The notes below the pieces were generated by a model that had not been told where the DNA came from, ran no database searches, and was given only the letters and a program-made list of their open reading frames with translations. 64,000 nucleotides of DNA from an uncultured Paracoccaceae bacterium (lineage in GTDB: Bacteria > Pseudomonadota > Alphaproteobacteria > Rhodobacterales > Rhodobacteraceae). Of this stretch, positions 1 through 9,412 are shown one piece after another (position 1 is the stretch's first letter; each line of letters begins with the position of its first letter). The translations under genes and the position numbers were made by a program. The DNA is taken from assembly GCA_947503965.1 (NCBI GenBank), contig CANNFU010000001.1:124001-188000 (forward strand), given 5' to 3'.

Positions 1-2641
1 CGCCCGTGACCTCAACCCGGCTGATCGTGCCGCCATCCAGCGCCTTGTTCAGCAGTTTCCGGCTGAGTTCGGGCAAAAGCGTATTGGTCAGGATCGCATC
101 GATCATCCGACCACCACTTTCAATCTCGGTACAGCGGGCCTTGATCAGGTCGTGCACGCCATCACCGATCACCAGTTCGGCATCGTATTGCTTGGCCAGT
201 CGGCCCGCGATCGCGGCCAGTTTGTGATTGGCGATAACTTCGATCATCTGATCCGACAGCGGATAATAGGGAATGGTCACCAATCGACCCAGCAATGCCG
301 CAGGAAAGACTTTCAACAACGGTGCACGCAAGGCTGCGGTCAGTTCATCCAGATCAGGTTTGACCGTGCCGTCTTCGGTCATGGCCATGATCTCGTCCGA
401 GCCGACATTCGAGGTCAGCAAGATCAGCGTATTCTTGAAGTCAATCCGGCGCCCTTCGCTGTCATCCATCATGCCTTTGTCGAAGACCTGAAAGAAAATC
501 TCGTGCACATCGGGGTGGGCTTTTTCGACTTCATCCAGCAGCACAACAGAATAGGGCCGCCGCCGCACCGCTTCCGTCAGGATCCCCCCTTTGCCATAGC
601 CCACATAGCCAGGCGGCGCGCCTTTCAGCGTGGATACGGTGTGCGCCTCCTGAAACTCGCTCATATTGATGGAAATCAGATTCTGTTCGCCACCATAAAG
701 CATGTCCGCCAAGGCAAGAGCTGTTTCCGTCTTACCCACGCCAGAGGGGCCGCAGAGCATGAAAACACCCATGGGTTTTTCAGGTGCGGAAAGACCCGCG
801 TAAGAGGTCTGGATACGTGCGGCGATCATCTCTGCCGCATGGTCTTGTCCGGTGACGCGGGCGCGGATCGTATCGACCAGCTCCAGCGCACGCTCGGCCT
901 GGCTGGCCATCATGCGGCCGGTCGGGATACCGGTCCAATCCTGCACAACAGATGTCACGGCGGCGGTATCAACCGAAGGCAGGATCAGCGGCTTTTCCCC
1001 TTGTGCTTCCGTCAATTCTGCCATCTTGGCCTGCAAATCGTCCATCACCGCACCCCGGTCCGCGGGGTCGAGCGCCTCAGTCTCAGTCTGTGGATCATCT
1101 TCGCCGTCGATCGGCGCGCCGCTTTCACGCAGCTTGGCGCGTAAGGCAATGATCTCTGCCACAAGCGCCTTTTCCGCATCCCAGCGGGCGTTTTCTGCGG
1201 CCAATTCCGATTGTGTTTCTTCCAGCTCTGCCGTGATGCTCTCGATGCGCTGCGCAGTGTCGATGCCGATACCTGCCTCACGCTCCGCGATGGTCAATTC
1301 CAGCTCAAGCGCGGTTGCGCGCCGTTCCAGATCCTCAACTGCACCCGGCGTGGCATGTTGGGAAATCGCCACACGGGCGCAGGCTGTGTCCAGCAGACTG
1401 ATCGCCTTGTCGGGCAGTTGCCGCGACGGAATATAACGGTGTGACAGTTCAACAGAGGCCGCAATCGCCTCGTCCAAAATCTCAACCTGGTGGTGCTTTT
1501 CCAGAACGCCTGCCACGCCGCGACACATGCGGATCGCGTTTTCGACGCTCGGCTCTTCGACCTTGACCACCTGAAACCGCCGGGTCAGCGCCGGATCCTT
1601 TTCGATATGTTGTTTGTACTCGTCCCATGTTGTCGCCGCGATTGTACGCAATTCACCACGCGCCAGTGCGGGTTTCAGGATATTGGCCGCATCACCCGTC
1701 CCTGCCGCACCGCCAGCGCCGATCAGTGTATGCGCCTCGTCGATGAACAGGATAATCGGCGTGGGCGAGGCCTGAACCTCATCGATCACCGATTTCAGAC
1801 GCTTTTCAAATTCGCCCTTCATCGACGCACCCGCCTGCATCAGGCTGACATCCAGCATATGCAACGCGACATTGCGCAGCTGTGGCGGGACATCACCACG
1901 CACCAGCCGCTGCGCAAACCCTTCGACCACAGCCGTTTTGCCAACCCCGGCTTCCCCGGTCAGGATCGGGTTATTCTGGCGGCGGCGCATCAGAATATCG
2001 ACGATCTGACGAATTTCTGGATCACGACCCACAACCGGGTCCATCTTTCCGTCGCTGGCGGCCGCCGTCATATTCGTGGCATATAGATCAAGCGCAGATT
2101 GTCCGCCGGGGGCTGCTTTGGGTGTTGCGGCAATCGTCGTCTGACCCTCGATCGAGTCGGCAAGCAGATCGTCCAACTGGGTGGACATCGCGGCCGCATC
2201 CACCTTGTCGAATTCGGCTGAGATCCGAAACAGCAACGATTCCAGCACGGGTGTCTGGCGCATTGCCAACAGCAGATAGGCCGACCTGACCGTTTCGTCA
2301 CCGAACTCCAACTGGCCAAAATTCCACGCATCACGGATTGCGTGAAAAAGATGATCGGAAAATTCCTCGACCGCACTTGCCCCGCGGGGCAGCGCATCCA
2401 ATGCGCGTGTTACATCTGTCGATAACGTACCCTCATCCACCTCTGCCGCACGCAACAGCAACGTGAAATCTGATCCGCACTCATCCAGCATCGCACCGAT
2501 GAAATGGACCAGTTCAACATAGGGATTGCCACGTGCCTTGGCGGCGGCGGCGGCCCCGGAAAAAGCCTTGAGACAAAGCGGGTTGAGCTTTCCAACAAGC
2601 TCCTTCCGCTTGACGGTTTCAGACGATCCATTTTGGGCCAA
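1..2641 (-). CDS. tssH: T6SS AAA+ ATPase TssH/ClpV (C-terminus cut by window edge)
   Basis: ClpV is the cytosolic AAA+ unfoldase that disassembles contracted TssB/TssC sheaths so they can be reused. About 880 codons lie in the window and only a few C-terminal residues should be missing, because the read-through stops in the usual terminal beta region. Visible landmarks are the N-domain (KELVGKLNPLCLKAF, then RGNPYVELVHFIGAM), Walker A of the first ATPase (GEAGVGKT) with its LFIDEAHTLIGAG Walker B region, the middle coiled coil, and Walker A of the second ATPase (GPSGVGKT). No in-frame ATG precedes the N-domain. The best start is TTG at 2641, with a GGGGGG ribosome-binding site eight bases upstream. 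It is divergent from the kinase gene at 2787. Family assignment is secure; the start is inferred. Confidence 0.93.
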   Translation of the reverse strand, partial: MAQNGSSETVKRKELVGKLNPLCLKAFSGAAAAAKARGNPYVELVHFIGAMLDECGSDFTLLLRAAEVDEGTLSTDVTRALDALPRGASAVEEFSDHLFHAIRDAWNFGQLEFGDETVRSAYLLLAMRQTPVLESLLFRISAEFDKVDAAAMSTQLDDLLADSIEGQTTIAATPKAAPGGQSALDLYATNMTAAASDGKMDPVVGRDPEIRQIVDILMRRRQNNPILTGEAGVGKTAVVEGFAQRLVRGDVPPQLRNVALHMLDVSLMQAGASMKGEFEKRLKSVIDEVQASPTPIILFIDEAHTLIGAGGAAGTGDAANILKPALARGELRTIAATTWDEYKQHIEKDPALTRRFQVVKVEEPSVENAIRMCRGVAGVLEKHHQVEILDEAIAASVELSHRYIPSRQLPDKAISLLDTACARVAISQHATPGAVEDLERRATALELELTIAEREAGIGIDTAQRIESITAELEETQSELAAENARWDAEKALVAEIIALRAKLRESGAPIDGEDDPQTETEALDPADRGAVMDDLQAKMAELTEAQGEKPLILPSVDTAAVTSVVQDWTGIPTGRMMASQAERALELVDTIRARVTGQDHAAEMIAARIQTSYAGLSAPEKPMGVFMLCGPSGVGKTETALALADMLYGGEQNLISINMSEFQEAHTVSTLKGAPPGYVGYGKGGILTEAVRRRPYSVVLLDEVEKAHPDVHEIFFQVFDKGMMDDSEGRRIDFKNTLILLTSNVGSDEIMAMTEDGTVKPDLDELTAALRAPLLKVFPAALLGRLVTIPYYPLSDQMIEVIANHKLAAIAGRLAKQYDAELVIGDGVHDLIKARCTEIESGGRMIDAILTNTLLPELSRKLLNKALDGGTISRVEVTG

Positions 2642-2786
2642 TGCAAACGCCCCCCATCTAAAAATCCTGCCGTAGCGCAACGGTTTACCAAAAAGGTGTC
2701 GCGCCTCAATGCAGAGTAGCCTATCCTTTCATTCAACTGAAAGCGACATTTGATTTTTACCTGCTCTTGTTTCATGGAAGACCCCG
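2642..2786. promoter_or_regulatory. Divergent promoter region between tssH and the T6SS kinase operon
   Basis: This 145-bp gap separates the leftward clpV gene from the rightward kinase-led operon, so it must carry or overlap promoters in both directions. It is more AT-rich than its flanks. I see no convincing paired -35/-10 boxes or operator palindrome in it. The only recognisable element is the GGGGGG ribosome-binding site for the tssH TTG start. Confidence 0.45.
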
Positions 2787-4877
2787 ATGACGCATCCGCT
2801 CCCCGGTGATATTTTCAATGTCGGACAGGTTCTTAACAATACCTATGAAATCGACAGGATATTGGGGCGTGGCGGCACAGGCGAAGTGTATCGCGCACGC
2901 AACAAGATCACCGAGCGATTAGTCGCCGTCAAAGCTCTCAATCGCCAGTTTTCCGGAAACGCCGATTATATCGAGTTGATGAAGCGCGAAGAAGAAATGC
3001 GCGCGATTCAGCACGACGCTGTCGTGCGCTATACAGAATGTTCTTTGTCCGATGATGGCCATGTGTTTCTGGTCATGGATTATGTCGAAGGCCCCCCACT
3101 TAGCGAGGTGATGACACAGCGCCGGATGGACCCGCGTGAATTGCTGATCATCGGGCACCGCGTGGCCGAGGGATTGGTGGCGACACACGCCAAGGGCATC
3201 ATCCACCGCGATCTGTCGCCTGATAACATCATCCTGCGTCACGGCGATCCCACCAAGGCAACGATCATCGATTTCGGCATCGCCAAGGATACCGCCGTCG
3301 GCGCCCGGACCATTGTGGGATCAGAGTTTGCGGGTAAATACGAATATTCCGCCCCCGAACAGCTTGATGGGCATGTGACGCCGCAATCGGACCTCTATGC
3401 TGTCGGGGCGACATTGCTCGCGGCATGGCGGGGTGAAACTCCGTTTACAGGTGCCACCCCCGGCGAGATCATCCGCCGCAAGCAAAACCCGTTGGACACC
3501 GAAGGCCTGCCAGACATGCTGCGCCGCATTGTAGAGGCACTGACGGCACCCAACCCATCCAATCGCCCGCCCGATGCTGCTGCCGTCGTGCAACAAATTG
3601 ATCAGGTCCTGCGTCCAAAGAATGGCGCCGACCAGACAAGCGATCAAAAACCCGGCAAAACGCGGCGCTGGCCGTTTCTGGTCGTAGGTGCAGCTTGTAT
3701 CGGACTTGCGGTTGCGTGGTTTGGGGGCCTGTTCGATGCTTTGCGAACACCGCCATTGCCAGTGGCGCAGCCCTACATGCTGGAACTTGTTGTCGCGGAT
3801 GACACAACACCAATCCTGACAGGCCACGCGCCCGACGCAGTCACCGCCGAACACTTTCGCGCAGTCATCGCTGAGCGTTTCGGCCGGGTGCCAGGTGGTG
3901 ATTTGATACTCGCCAGCGGCCTGCCCGATGAGGCATGGCAGGACGAGGCGCTGACCCTGATCCAGTACCTAACCGTTTTGGAAACCGCACAATTATCGAT
4001 CAGCGATCGTACCGCGACGCTGGCGGGACTGGCCGCTGACGTCGGTATCCGATCAGCCCTGACAGACCAGATCGACAGCTTCACCAATGCGTATGGTTGG
4101 CGCATCACCAGCGATCTGAAGGCCGGACCTCTTTCGCTCTCTTCCGACACAATCGCAAGCGCTTTGCAAGCGGTGGAGGATTGCGGCCCGCTGACAGTGG
4201 AAGGTGCAAATCAGGGGCAATTCGGGATCAGTGATCCGGTCAGGATCACTGGAAACCTCGCCGAAGGCGACACACAAAACAAGATCACTGATCTTCTGAA
4301 CCCTATGGTGGGCGACAGGTCCATCACTATAGGAACACAAACACTGAACCAGGGCATATGCACTATTCGGCGTGTACTGGCCGGGGTACCGACAAGTGGT
4401 GCGACACTGGCGCTATCGGACGGTGAAACCGGTTTGCGCAATCTTTCGGGCGTCTTCACCATAGGGCAAAATCCTGTGGTTGACCTCCTCATACCAGAAC
4501 AACACGGGGCTGCTTCAGTTTGGATGTTCGCGATTGATCCGGACGGGTCGGCCACGAACCTTATACCCAATCGCATTAACGAAAATACACAGGTAAGTCA
4601 GCTATCAAGCCTGCAGGATGGCATTTACCGCACGCGTGTTTTGGACACGATTGCGCAAGTGAAGAACCGCAATGCGGATTTGGCATTTGAGATCAGCGCC
4701 GACGACTTTGGCAAAAGCGAAATCTTCGTTATTCTTTCACGCGCGCCGCTGTTCGATGCACCCCGACCAGAAAGCGAAAGTTCGGCCGCAATCGCCCAAG
4801 CCATGGATGAGATACTGATGCAAGAACCCGCCAGCATTATCGGTTTCGCATCCACCATCATTGACGCCCGGCCATAA
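2787..4877 (+). CDS. ppkA: Membrane Ser/Thr protein kinase of the T6SS (PpkA-like)
   Basis: This is a Hanks-type kinase expected to phosphorylate the FHA protein or another T6SS component and so switch assembly on. The kinase domain spans roughly residues 20-275, with glycine loop GRGGTGEVY, catalytic Lys in VAVKAL (about 49), catalytic loop HRDLSPDN (about 140) and DFGIAK. One transmembrane helix follows at about 292-312, then a 380-residue periplasmic part. That part ends in a region with SVWMFAIDPDGSATNLIPN, resembling the DUF4384-type domains attached to T6SS kinases. It leads the main operon, 80 bp ahead of tssA. Its antagonist phosphatase is at 26359-27081. The length (696 aa) suits PpkA proteins. 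The kinase call is certain; the phosphorylation target is inferred from context. Confidence 0.9.
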   Translation: MTHPLPGDIFNVGQVLNNTYEIDRILGRGGTGEVYRARNKITERLVAVKALNRQFSGNADYIELMKREEEMRAIQHDAVVRYTECSLSDDGHVFLVMDYVEGPPLSEVMTQRRMDPRELLIIGHRVAEGLVATHAKGIIHRDLSPDNIILRHGDPTKATIIDFGIAKDTAVGARTIVGSEFAGKYEYSAPEQLDGHVTPQSDLYAVGATLLAAWRGETPFTGATPGEIIRRKQNPLDTEGLPDMLRRIVEALTAPNPSNRPPDAAAVVQQIDQVLRPKNGADQTSDQKPGKTRRWPFLVVGAACIGLAVAWFGGLFDALRTPPLPVAQPYMLELVVADDTTPILTGHAPDAVTAEHFRAVIAERFGRVPGGDLILASGLPDEAWQDEALTLIQYLTVLETAQLSISDRTATLAGLAADVGIRSALTDQIDSFTNAYGWRITSDLKAGPLSLSSDTIASALQAVEDCGPLTVEGANQGQFGISDPVRITGNLAEGDTQNKITDLLNPMVGDRSITIGTQTLNQGICTIRRVLAGVPTSGATLALSDGETGLRNLSGVFTIGQNPVVDLLIPEQHGAASVWMFAIDPDGSATNLIPNRINENTQVSQLSSLQDGIYRTRVLDTIAQVKNRNADLAFEISADDFGKSEIFVILSRAPLFDAPRPESESSAAIAQAMDEILMQEPASIIGFASTIIDARP

Positions 4878-4957
4878 TGGCTAAAAAGTGGTAAAAGTTT
4901 GTCAGAATCAATTTGTTGTGTGACAGTTGCGGGCATTAATGAAGATAATCTTAAGAT

Positions 4958-6088
4958 ATGATGATACAGCTGGCCAGCTTTCACAGTGTTATTGATCCAG
5001 CGGCGCCTTCGGGCATCGATTTGAGAAACGTGCAAGAGTTTCACGCCATTGAGCGGATGCTTGAACCGGCCGCGCGCGATGCGCGCGTCAAGATCAACAC
5101 TGAAGGTCCCCCGGCAATAGCCGATGTGGATTGGGGTGCGGTCTTTGACGCATCCGCGGAACTGGCCAAGACAGGGCGTGACCTACGTTTGCTTGTGATC
5201 GTCGTTCGCGCGCTTACCAATCAGGATGGGCTGGCAGGTTTGGCCGCTGGCCTGGCCCTGATCAACGAGACATTGGAACAGCACTGGGATAGCGTGCATC
5301 CGCTCTTGCGTGAACGGGACGACCCCCAACAGGCCGCATTGCGGCGGATCAACAGCCTTAAACAGCTGGAAAACGACGATAATGGCCTGCTGGGTGATCT
5401 GGAAATGAACCCGGTCATGACGCTGCCGGGTCTTGGGGTTATCACGGGACAAAATCTTTATGATGCCGCGCTCAGCGAATTCGATGCGATGAACAACGCG
5501 CCCTCTGGCCTTAACGCGGCCGAAAAGGAAAAGCTGCGCAGCGCCTATGAAGCCAACCGAAACCGCGTGACTGCCGCCTGCCGTGCTGTGGCCGCCGAAC
5601 AGCCCGATTTTGCCGCAACATTGAAAAAGGACGTCGCGGATGCCCTTGACGCTATCGGCACCTTGCAAAGCCGTTTCTCCAAGAAAGCCGGGCTTGCAAA
5701 CGGGGCCGGCATCCATTTTCCGGAACTCACCAATTTCCTGAAGCGCGTCCAAACCATGATGGAGACCGGGATGGTCGAAACAGATGCAGCCGAACCGGAA
5801 ACAGCCAGCCCAGCGCAGAAACCGCAGGCGGCGGCCAGCACAAAGCCAACTGCGACTGCAGCGGCCACGCCGGGCGAGATCAACTCGCGCGATGATGTTG
5901 AACGCGCACTTGGCCAGATCATCGCATTTTACGAACGCACCGAACCGTCCAGCCCTATCCCGCATTTGGCGCGACGGGTGCAACGTATGGTACATATGGA
6001 TTTCATGGAATTGATGTCCGAAATTGCGCCAAGCGGCATGAAAGAATTTCGCAACGCCGCCGGCGTTCAAGATAACAAAGGCTCATAA
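4958..6088 (+). CDS. tssA: T6SS cap/baseplate protein TssA (ImpA N-terminal domain)
   Basis: TssA coordinates baseplate priming and tail-sheath polymerisation in the cytoplasm. The N-terminal ImpA_N region is clear at about residues 15-135 (SGIDLRNVQEFHAIERML, then HWDSVHPLLRERDDPQQAALRRINSL). A low-complexity Ala/Thr/Pro linker at about 275-305 separates it from a short C-terminal segment ending in a helical region (HLARRVQRMVHMDFMELMSE), the usual build of the shorter TssA class. Two adjacent ATGs (4958 and 4961) could start it and the upstream Shine-Dalgarno is weak. It lies 17 bp before tssB. Confidence 0.88.
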   Translation: MMIQLASFHSVIDPAAPSGIDLRNVQEFHAIERMLEPAARDARVKINTEGPPAIADVDWGAVFDASAELAKTGRDLRLLVIVVRALTNQDGLAGLAAGLALINETLEQHWDSVHPLLRERDDPQQAALRRINSLKQLENDDNGLLGDLEMNPVMTLPGLGVITGQNLYDAALSEFDAMNNAPSGLNAAEKEKLRSAYEANRNRVTAACRAVAAEQPDFAATLKKDVADALDAIGTLQSRFSKKAGLANGAGIHFPELTNFLKRVQTMMETGMVETDAAEPETASPAQKPQAAASTKPTATAAATPGEINSRDDVERALGQIIAFYERTEPSSPIPHLARRVQRMVHMDFMELMSEIAPSGMKEFRNAAGVQDNKGS

Positions 6089-6105
6089 GCAGGGAAAAAC
6101 CGACT

Positions 6106-6645
6106 ATGGCAGATAGCAAGCAAAAGGTCATTGAGCGTAATCGCGCCCCAAGGGTGCAGATTGCCTATGACGTCGAACATTATGGCAGCCCAACAACGAT
6201 CGAACTGCCCTTCGTGATGGGTGTGATGGCCGATCTGGCCGGCGCATCCGAAACCGCCGAGGCACAACGCCCGATCGGTGAGCGTAAGTTCGTCGAAACG
6301 GATGCGGGCCGTTTCCCCAAATTCATGGAAGCCCTTGCACCCCGTGTGAAAGCGCGTGTGCCAAACACGCTGCCTGCTGCAGATGGTGAGGAAAAGGACG
6401 AAGAGTTATTCGTCGATCTGACGTTTAAATCCATGTCTGATTTCGCACCCGACAAGGTGGCAGAACAGGTGCCTGCCCTCGCTGAGTTGCTCAAGATGCG
6501 CCAGCAGCTTGAAGAGCTTTTGGGATACATGGACGGTAAGGTCGACGCGGAAAAGCGGATCGCACAGCTTCTATCCAATGAGCCGCTTTTGGCCCAAGCG
6601 GCAGAGGCCGCGATGAAGGCCGAAGAAGAAAAAGGGGAGGGTTGA
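6106..6645 (+). CDS. tssB: T6SS contractile sheath small subunit TssB
   Basis: TssB (VipA/ImpB) pairs with TssC to build the contractile tail sheath in the cytoplasm. The family start is clear (NRAPRVQIAYDVEHYG, then ELPFVMGVMADLAG), followed by FVDLTFKSMSDFAPDKVAEQVPAL and the C-terminal helical RQQLEELLGYMDGK region. Length (179 aa) is normal. The ATG at 6106 follows the tssA stop by 17 bp, and the 3' end lies just ahead of tssC. Confidence 0.95.
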   Translation: MADSKQKVIERNRAPRVQIAYDVEHYGSPTTIELPFVMGVMADLAGASETAEAQRPIGERKFVETDAGRFPKFMEALAPRVKARVPNTLPAADGEEKDEELFVDLTFKSMSDFAPDKVAEQVPALAELLKMRQQLEELLGYMDGKVDAEKRIAQLLSNEPLLAQAAEAAMKAEEEKGEG

Positions 6646-6647
6646 TC

Positions 6648-8153
6648 ATGGCCGATACAGAGGCCCAAGGGGCAGGCAAAGAAACGGAAACTCTGGATCT
6701 GGGCGAGTTCTCTTCGCTTTTGGAAAAGGATTTTCGGGTCAAGGAAAGTGAATCCGACAAACTGCAGGCGCTGGTCCAAAACCTGGCCGTCGCAGCGAAA
6801 GAACGCTCAGGCACAGCCACGATTTCCGGCAACGCCGTCAAATCGATCAAATCGCTGATCGCCGGTATCGACAACATGCTGACCGACCAGGTCAACGAAA
6901 TCATCCACGCCCCCGAGGTCCGCGAGATCGAAGGCACATGGCGGGGCCTGCATTATCTGGTCAACAATACCGAAACGGATCAGAAACTGAAAATTCGGGT
7001 CATCAATATCAGCAAAGACGAACTTGCCGACCATCTGGAAGATTTCGAAGGCCAGATGTGGGATCAGGCTGACATGTTCAAAAAGGTGTATTCCGACGAA
7101 TATTCCATGTTCGGCGGAGAGCCCTTTGGCTGCATCGTGGGGGCCTACGAATTCTCGCACAAACCCAAGGATGTGGGCATGCTGCGCAACCTGTCAGGGA
7201 TCTGTGCAGCGGCACATGCACCGTTTATCGCGGCAGCGGCGCCGCAGCTGTTCCGCATGGATAGCTGGCAGGAATTGCCCAATCCACAGGATCTTGAACA
7301 GATCGTGTCGTCCCCCGACTACGCCAGTTGGCAATCCCTGCGCGAAAGCGAGGATGCACGCTATATCGGCCTGACCATGCCACGTGTGCTGGGGCGCTTG
7401 CCTTATGGTGCGGAAACGGTGCCAGTCAAAGGCTTTAGTTTTGAAGAACGGATCGACGGCAAGCACGACAACTATGTGTGGATGAACGCAGCCTTCGCGA
7501 TGGGTGTGAACATCAACCGCAGCCATAAACTTTATGGCTGGGGCACGCAGATCCGTGGCGTAGAAACAGGGGGCACGGTCATTAACCTGCCCGTACATAC
7601 CTTCCCCACCGACGATGGATCGGTGGCGATGAAATGCCCCACCGAAATCGCCATTGATGACCGGCGCGAGGCGGAATTGGCAAAACTGGGCATGATGCCG
7701 ATCCTGCACCGCAAGAACACCGATACGGCAGCCTTCATCGGTGCGCATAGTCTGCAGGACGACGAAGCGCGCGCTGGTCGTTTAGTTGACCCCGACGCAC
7801 AAGCAAACGAACGTCTGTCAGCAAACCTGCCCTATCTGTTCCCCGTCAGCCGCTTTGCGCATTACCTCAAGGCGATTGCGCGCGACAAGGTCGGTTCGTT
7901 CAAGGAAAAGGACGACATGCAGGTCTGGCTGTCGGAGTGGATCAATCGCTACGTTTTGGCGAATACGGCCATGGCGGATGATAAGGCCAAAGCCAAGCGT
8001 CCTTTGGCCGCCGCCGAAGTGCAGGTGGATAGCGTCGAAGGACGGCCAGGCTATTACAACGCCCGCTTTTTCCTGCGACCACATTACCAATTGGAAGGCA
8101 TTAACGCGTCACTGCGGCTTGTCTCTGAGTTACCGTCGGTCAAGGATTCCTAA
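6648..8153 (+). CDS. tssC: T6SS contractile sheath large subunit TssC
   Basis: TssC (VipB/ImpC) is the main structural protein of the contractile sheath and carries the part recognised by ClpV. Family landmarks include the HAPEVREIEGTWRGLHYLV stretch at about residue 90, GGEPFGCIVGAYEFSH, and the C-terminal RPGYYNARFFLRPHYQLEG. I chose ATG 6648 because GGGGAGG sits at a proper distance upstream; an alternative TTG at 6642 would be too close to it. That gives 501 aa, the usual size. It follows tssB by two bases and is followed by hcp. Confidence 0.95.
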   Translation: MADTEAQGAGKETETLDLGEFSSLLEKDFRVKESESDKLQALVQNLAVAAKERSGTATISGNAVKSIKSLIAGIDNMLTDQVNEIIHAPEVREIEGTWRGLHYLVNNTETDQKLKIRVINISKDELADHLEDFEGQMWDQADMFKKVYSDEYSMFGGEPFGCIVGAYEFSHKPKDVGMLRNLSGICAAAHAPFIAAAAPQLFRMDSWQELPNPQDLEQIVSSPDYASWQSLRESEDARYIGLTMPRVLGRLPYGAETVPVKGFSFEERIDGKHDNYVWMNAAFAMGVNINRSHKLYGWGTQIRGVETGGTVINLPVHTFPTDDGSVAMKCPTEIAIDDRREAELAKLGMMPILHRKNTDTAAFIGAHSLQDDEARAGRLVDPDAQANERLSANLPYLFPVSRFAHYLKAIARDKVGSFKEKDDMQVWLSEWINRYVLANTAMADDKAKAKRPLAAAEVQVDSVEGRPGYYNARFFLRPHYQLEGINASLRLVSELPSVKDS

Positions 8154-8194
8154 TCGCAGCTTCTCTCTAAACTTAAACTGAAAGGATTTTTAAC

Positions 8195-8683
8195 ATGCCA
8201 CTAACCGGTTACATGAAGATCGATGATATTCCGGGCGAGTCCGTCCGGGCCGGCCATGAAGATGAAATTGATATTCACGGTCTTCAGTGGAAAGCAGCGC
8301 AGGCAAGTTCCGCCAGCAGCGGCTCGGGCCGTACCCAAGCGCGGGCGCAGGTGTCGGCATTTACATGTCACAAGATGATGGATGCGGCGTCGCCATATTT
8401 GGCGCTGGCCTGTATGCAAGGCAAATCAATCCCGGAAATCACCGTCAGCGTGCGCAAAGACTCCGGCGAAGCACATCTGGACTACTACACAGTGGTTTTG
8501 GAAAGCTGCATTATTGCGAGTTACGAAGTTGTCAATGATGGCAGCGACCCGGATGATAACATGTTGTCAGAAGTGGTTTCGATCTCCTTCGAACACATCA
8601 AGAAGAAGTACGTTGTCCAAGCCGATGATCACTCTGCCGGCGCCGAACATGAGATCGAATACGACGTTGTAGGCGGGGTCTGA
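8195..8683 (+). CDS. hcp: T6SS inner-tube protein Hcp
   Basis: Hcp forms hexameric rings that stack into the tube inside the sheath and are expelled on firing. The 162-aa protein has the normal Hcp1-family layout: MPLTGYMKIDDIPGES at the start, the beta-barrel core (EIDIHGLQWKA, CMQGKSIPEITVSVRKDSGEAHLDYY) and the C-terminal SFEHIKKKYVVQ segment. An AAAGGA ribosome-binding site lies upstream of ATG 8195. It sits in the sheath gene order B-C-hcp-E, so it is the structural tube protein and not an orphan effector carrier. No C-terminal effector extension is present. Confidence 0.94.
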   Translation: MPLTGYMKIDDIPGESVRAGHEDEIDIHGLQWKAAQASSASSGSGRTQARAQVSAFTCHKMMDAASPYLALACMQGKSIPEITVSVRKDSGEAHLDYYTVVLESCIIASYEVVNDGSDPDDNMLSEVVSISFEHIKKKYVVQADDHSAGAEHEIEYDVVGGV

Positions 8684-8686
8684 TAC

Positions 8687-9412
8687 ATGCCCGAACGCAC
8701 AGGACCGAGCGTCACACCGATGGCCCGAAGCGAGGCGATCCAGCCGTCGCTTTGGGACCGTCTGGTTGATGATCTGCCCGGTCTTGATGCGGAAATCGAA
8801 AGCCAGCGCCGCCATTTGTCCAAAGAGCTTGGCGGTGCTGACAAACTGAATACCCTGCTTGATGATGGGCGGCAGGTCATCGCGAATGATACGCTTGATG
8901 AAGGCGTCAAACGTCTGATTTACATGTTGCAGGCGAACCTGCAACGCCGCCGGACCCTGCAGGCCAGCGGTATTGCCGTTACCCGAAATGTCCTGCGCGA
9001 GGCTGTGCGCCGCGATATCGAAACCCTGTTCAACATAGAACGGATGCAGGCGGACACACAGATGACCGACCGCGAGGCCCGGATAATCGAGACACCCGAC
9101 CGCCTGCTGGCAGATTTTCCGCAGGTGCGCCGCAGCGTGATCAATTACGGTGTGCCGTCATTTGCCGGGCGCAGCGGTTCGGACTTTGACAAAACCGCAC
9201 TCGCCCGCGAATTGCGCGACATCCTGACCGTGTTCGAGCCACGGTTGAAGCCGAACACAATCAAGGTCGATATCGATATCAATGACAAATCGGGGATGAA
9301 AATTACAGTTGATGCGATGTTGATGTTATCGCCGACGCCCGAAAGGTTAAAGCTGTCGACTACAATCGACCTTGATAGTGGGGCTGCTGCCACTGTGCTG
9401 GACGATGACTAA
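8687..9412 (+). CDS. tssE: T6SS baseplate protein TssE (gp25-like), long form
   Basis: TssE is the gp25-like wedge protein that starts sheath polymerisation on the baseplate. The gp25 fold covers roughly residues 100-225, with ETPDRLLADFPQVRRSVINYGVP and the conserved acidic stretch ELRDILTVFEPRL. At 241 residues it is longer than typical TssE proteins (around 135-180) because of an N-terminal extension of about 75-100 residues. Part of that extension (LWDRLVDDLPGLDAE) resembles the usual TssE opening, with a helical segment following. It starts 3 bp after hcp, and its TAA overlaps the tssF ATG as TAATG. Confidence 0.88.
   Translation: MPERTGPSVTPMARSEAIQPSLWDRLVDDLPGLDAEIESQRRHLSKELGGADKLNTLLDDGRQVIANDTLDEGVKRLIYMLQANLQRRRTLQASGIAVTRNVLREAVRRDIETLFNIERMQADTQMTDREARIIETPDRLLADFPQVRRSVINYGVPSFAGRSGSDFDKTALARELRDILTVFEPRLKPNTIKVDIDINDKSGMKITVDAMLMLSPTPERLKLSTTIDLDSGAAATVLDDD

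Noticed and set aside
152-1144. 330-codon plus-strand open frame
   Set aside because: It lies antisense to clpV, whose ATPase motifs are unmistakable; the frame has no recognisable domain and reflects GC-rich codon bias.
5183-6070. 295-codon minus-strand open frame opposite tssA
   Set aside because: The plus strand encodes TssA in the expected operon position; the antisense product has no plausible fold.
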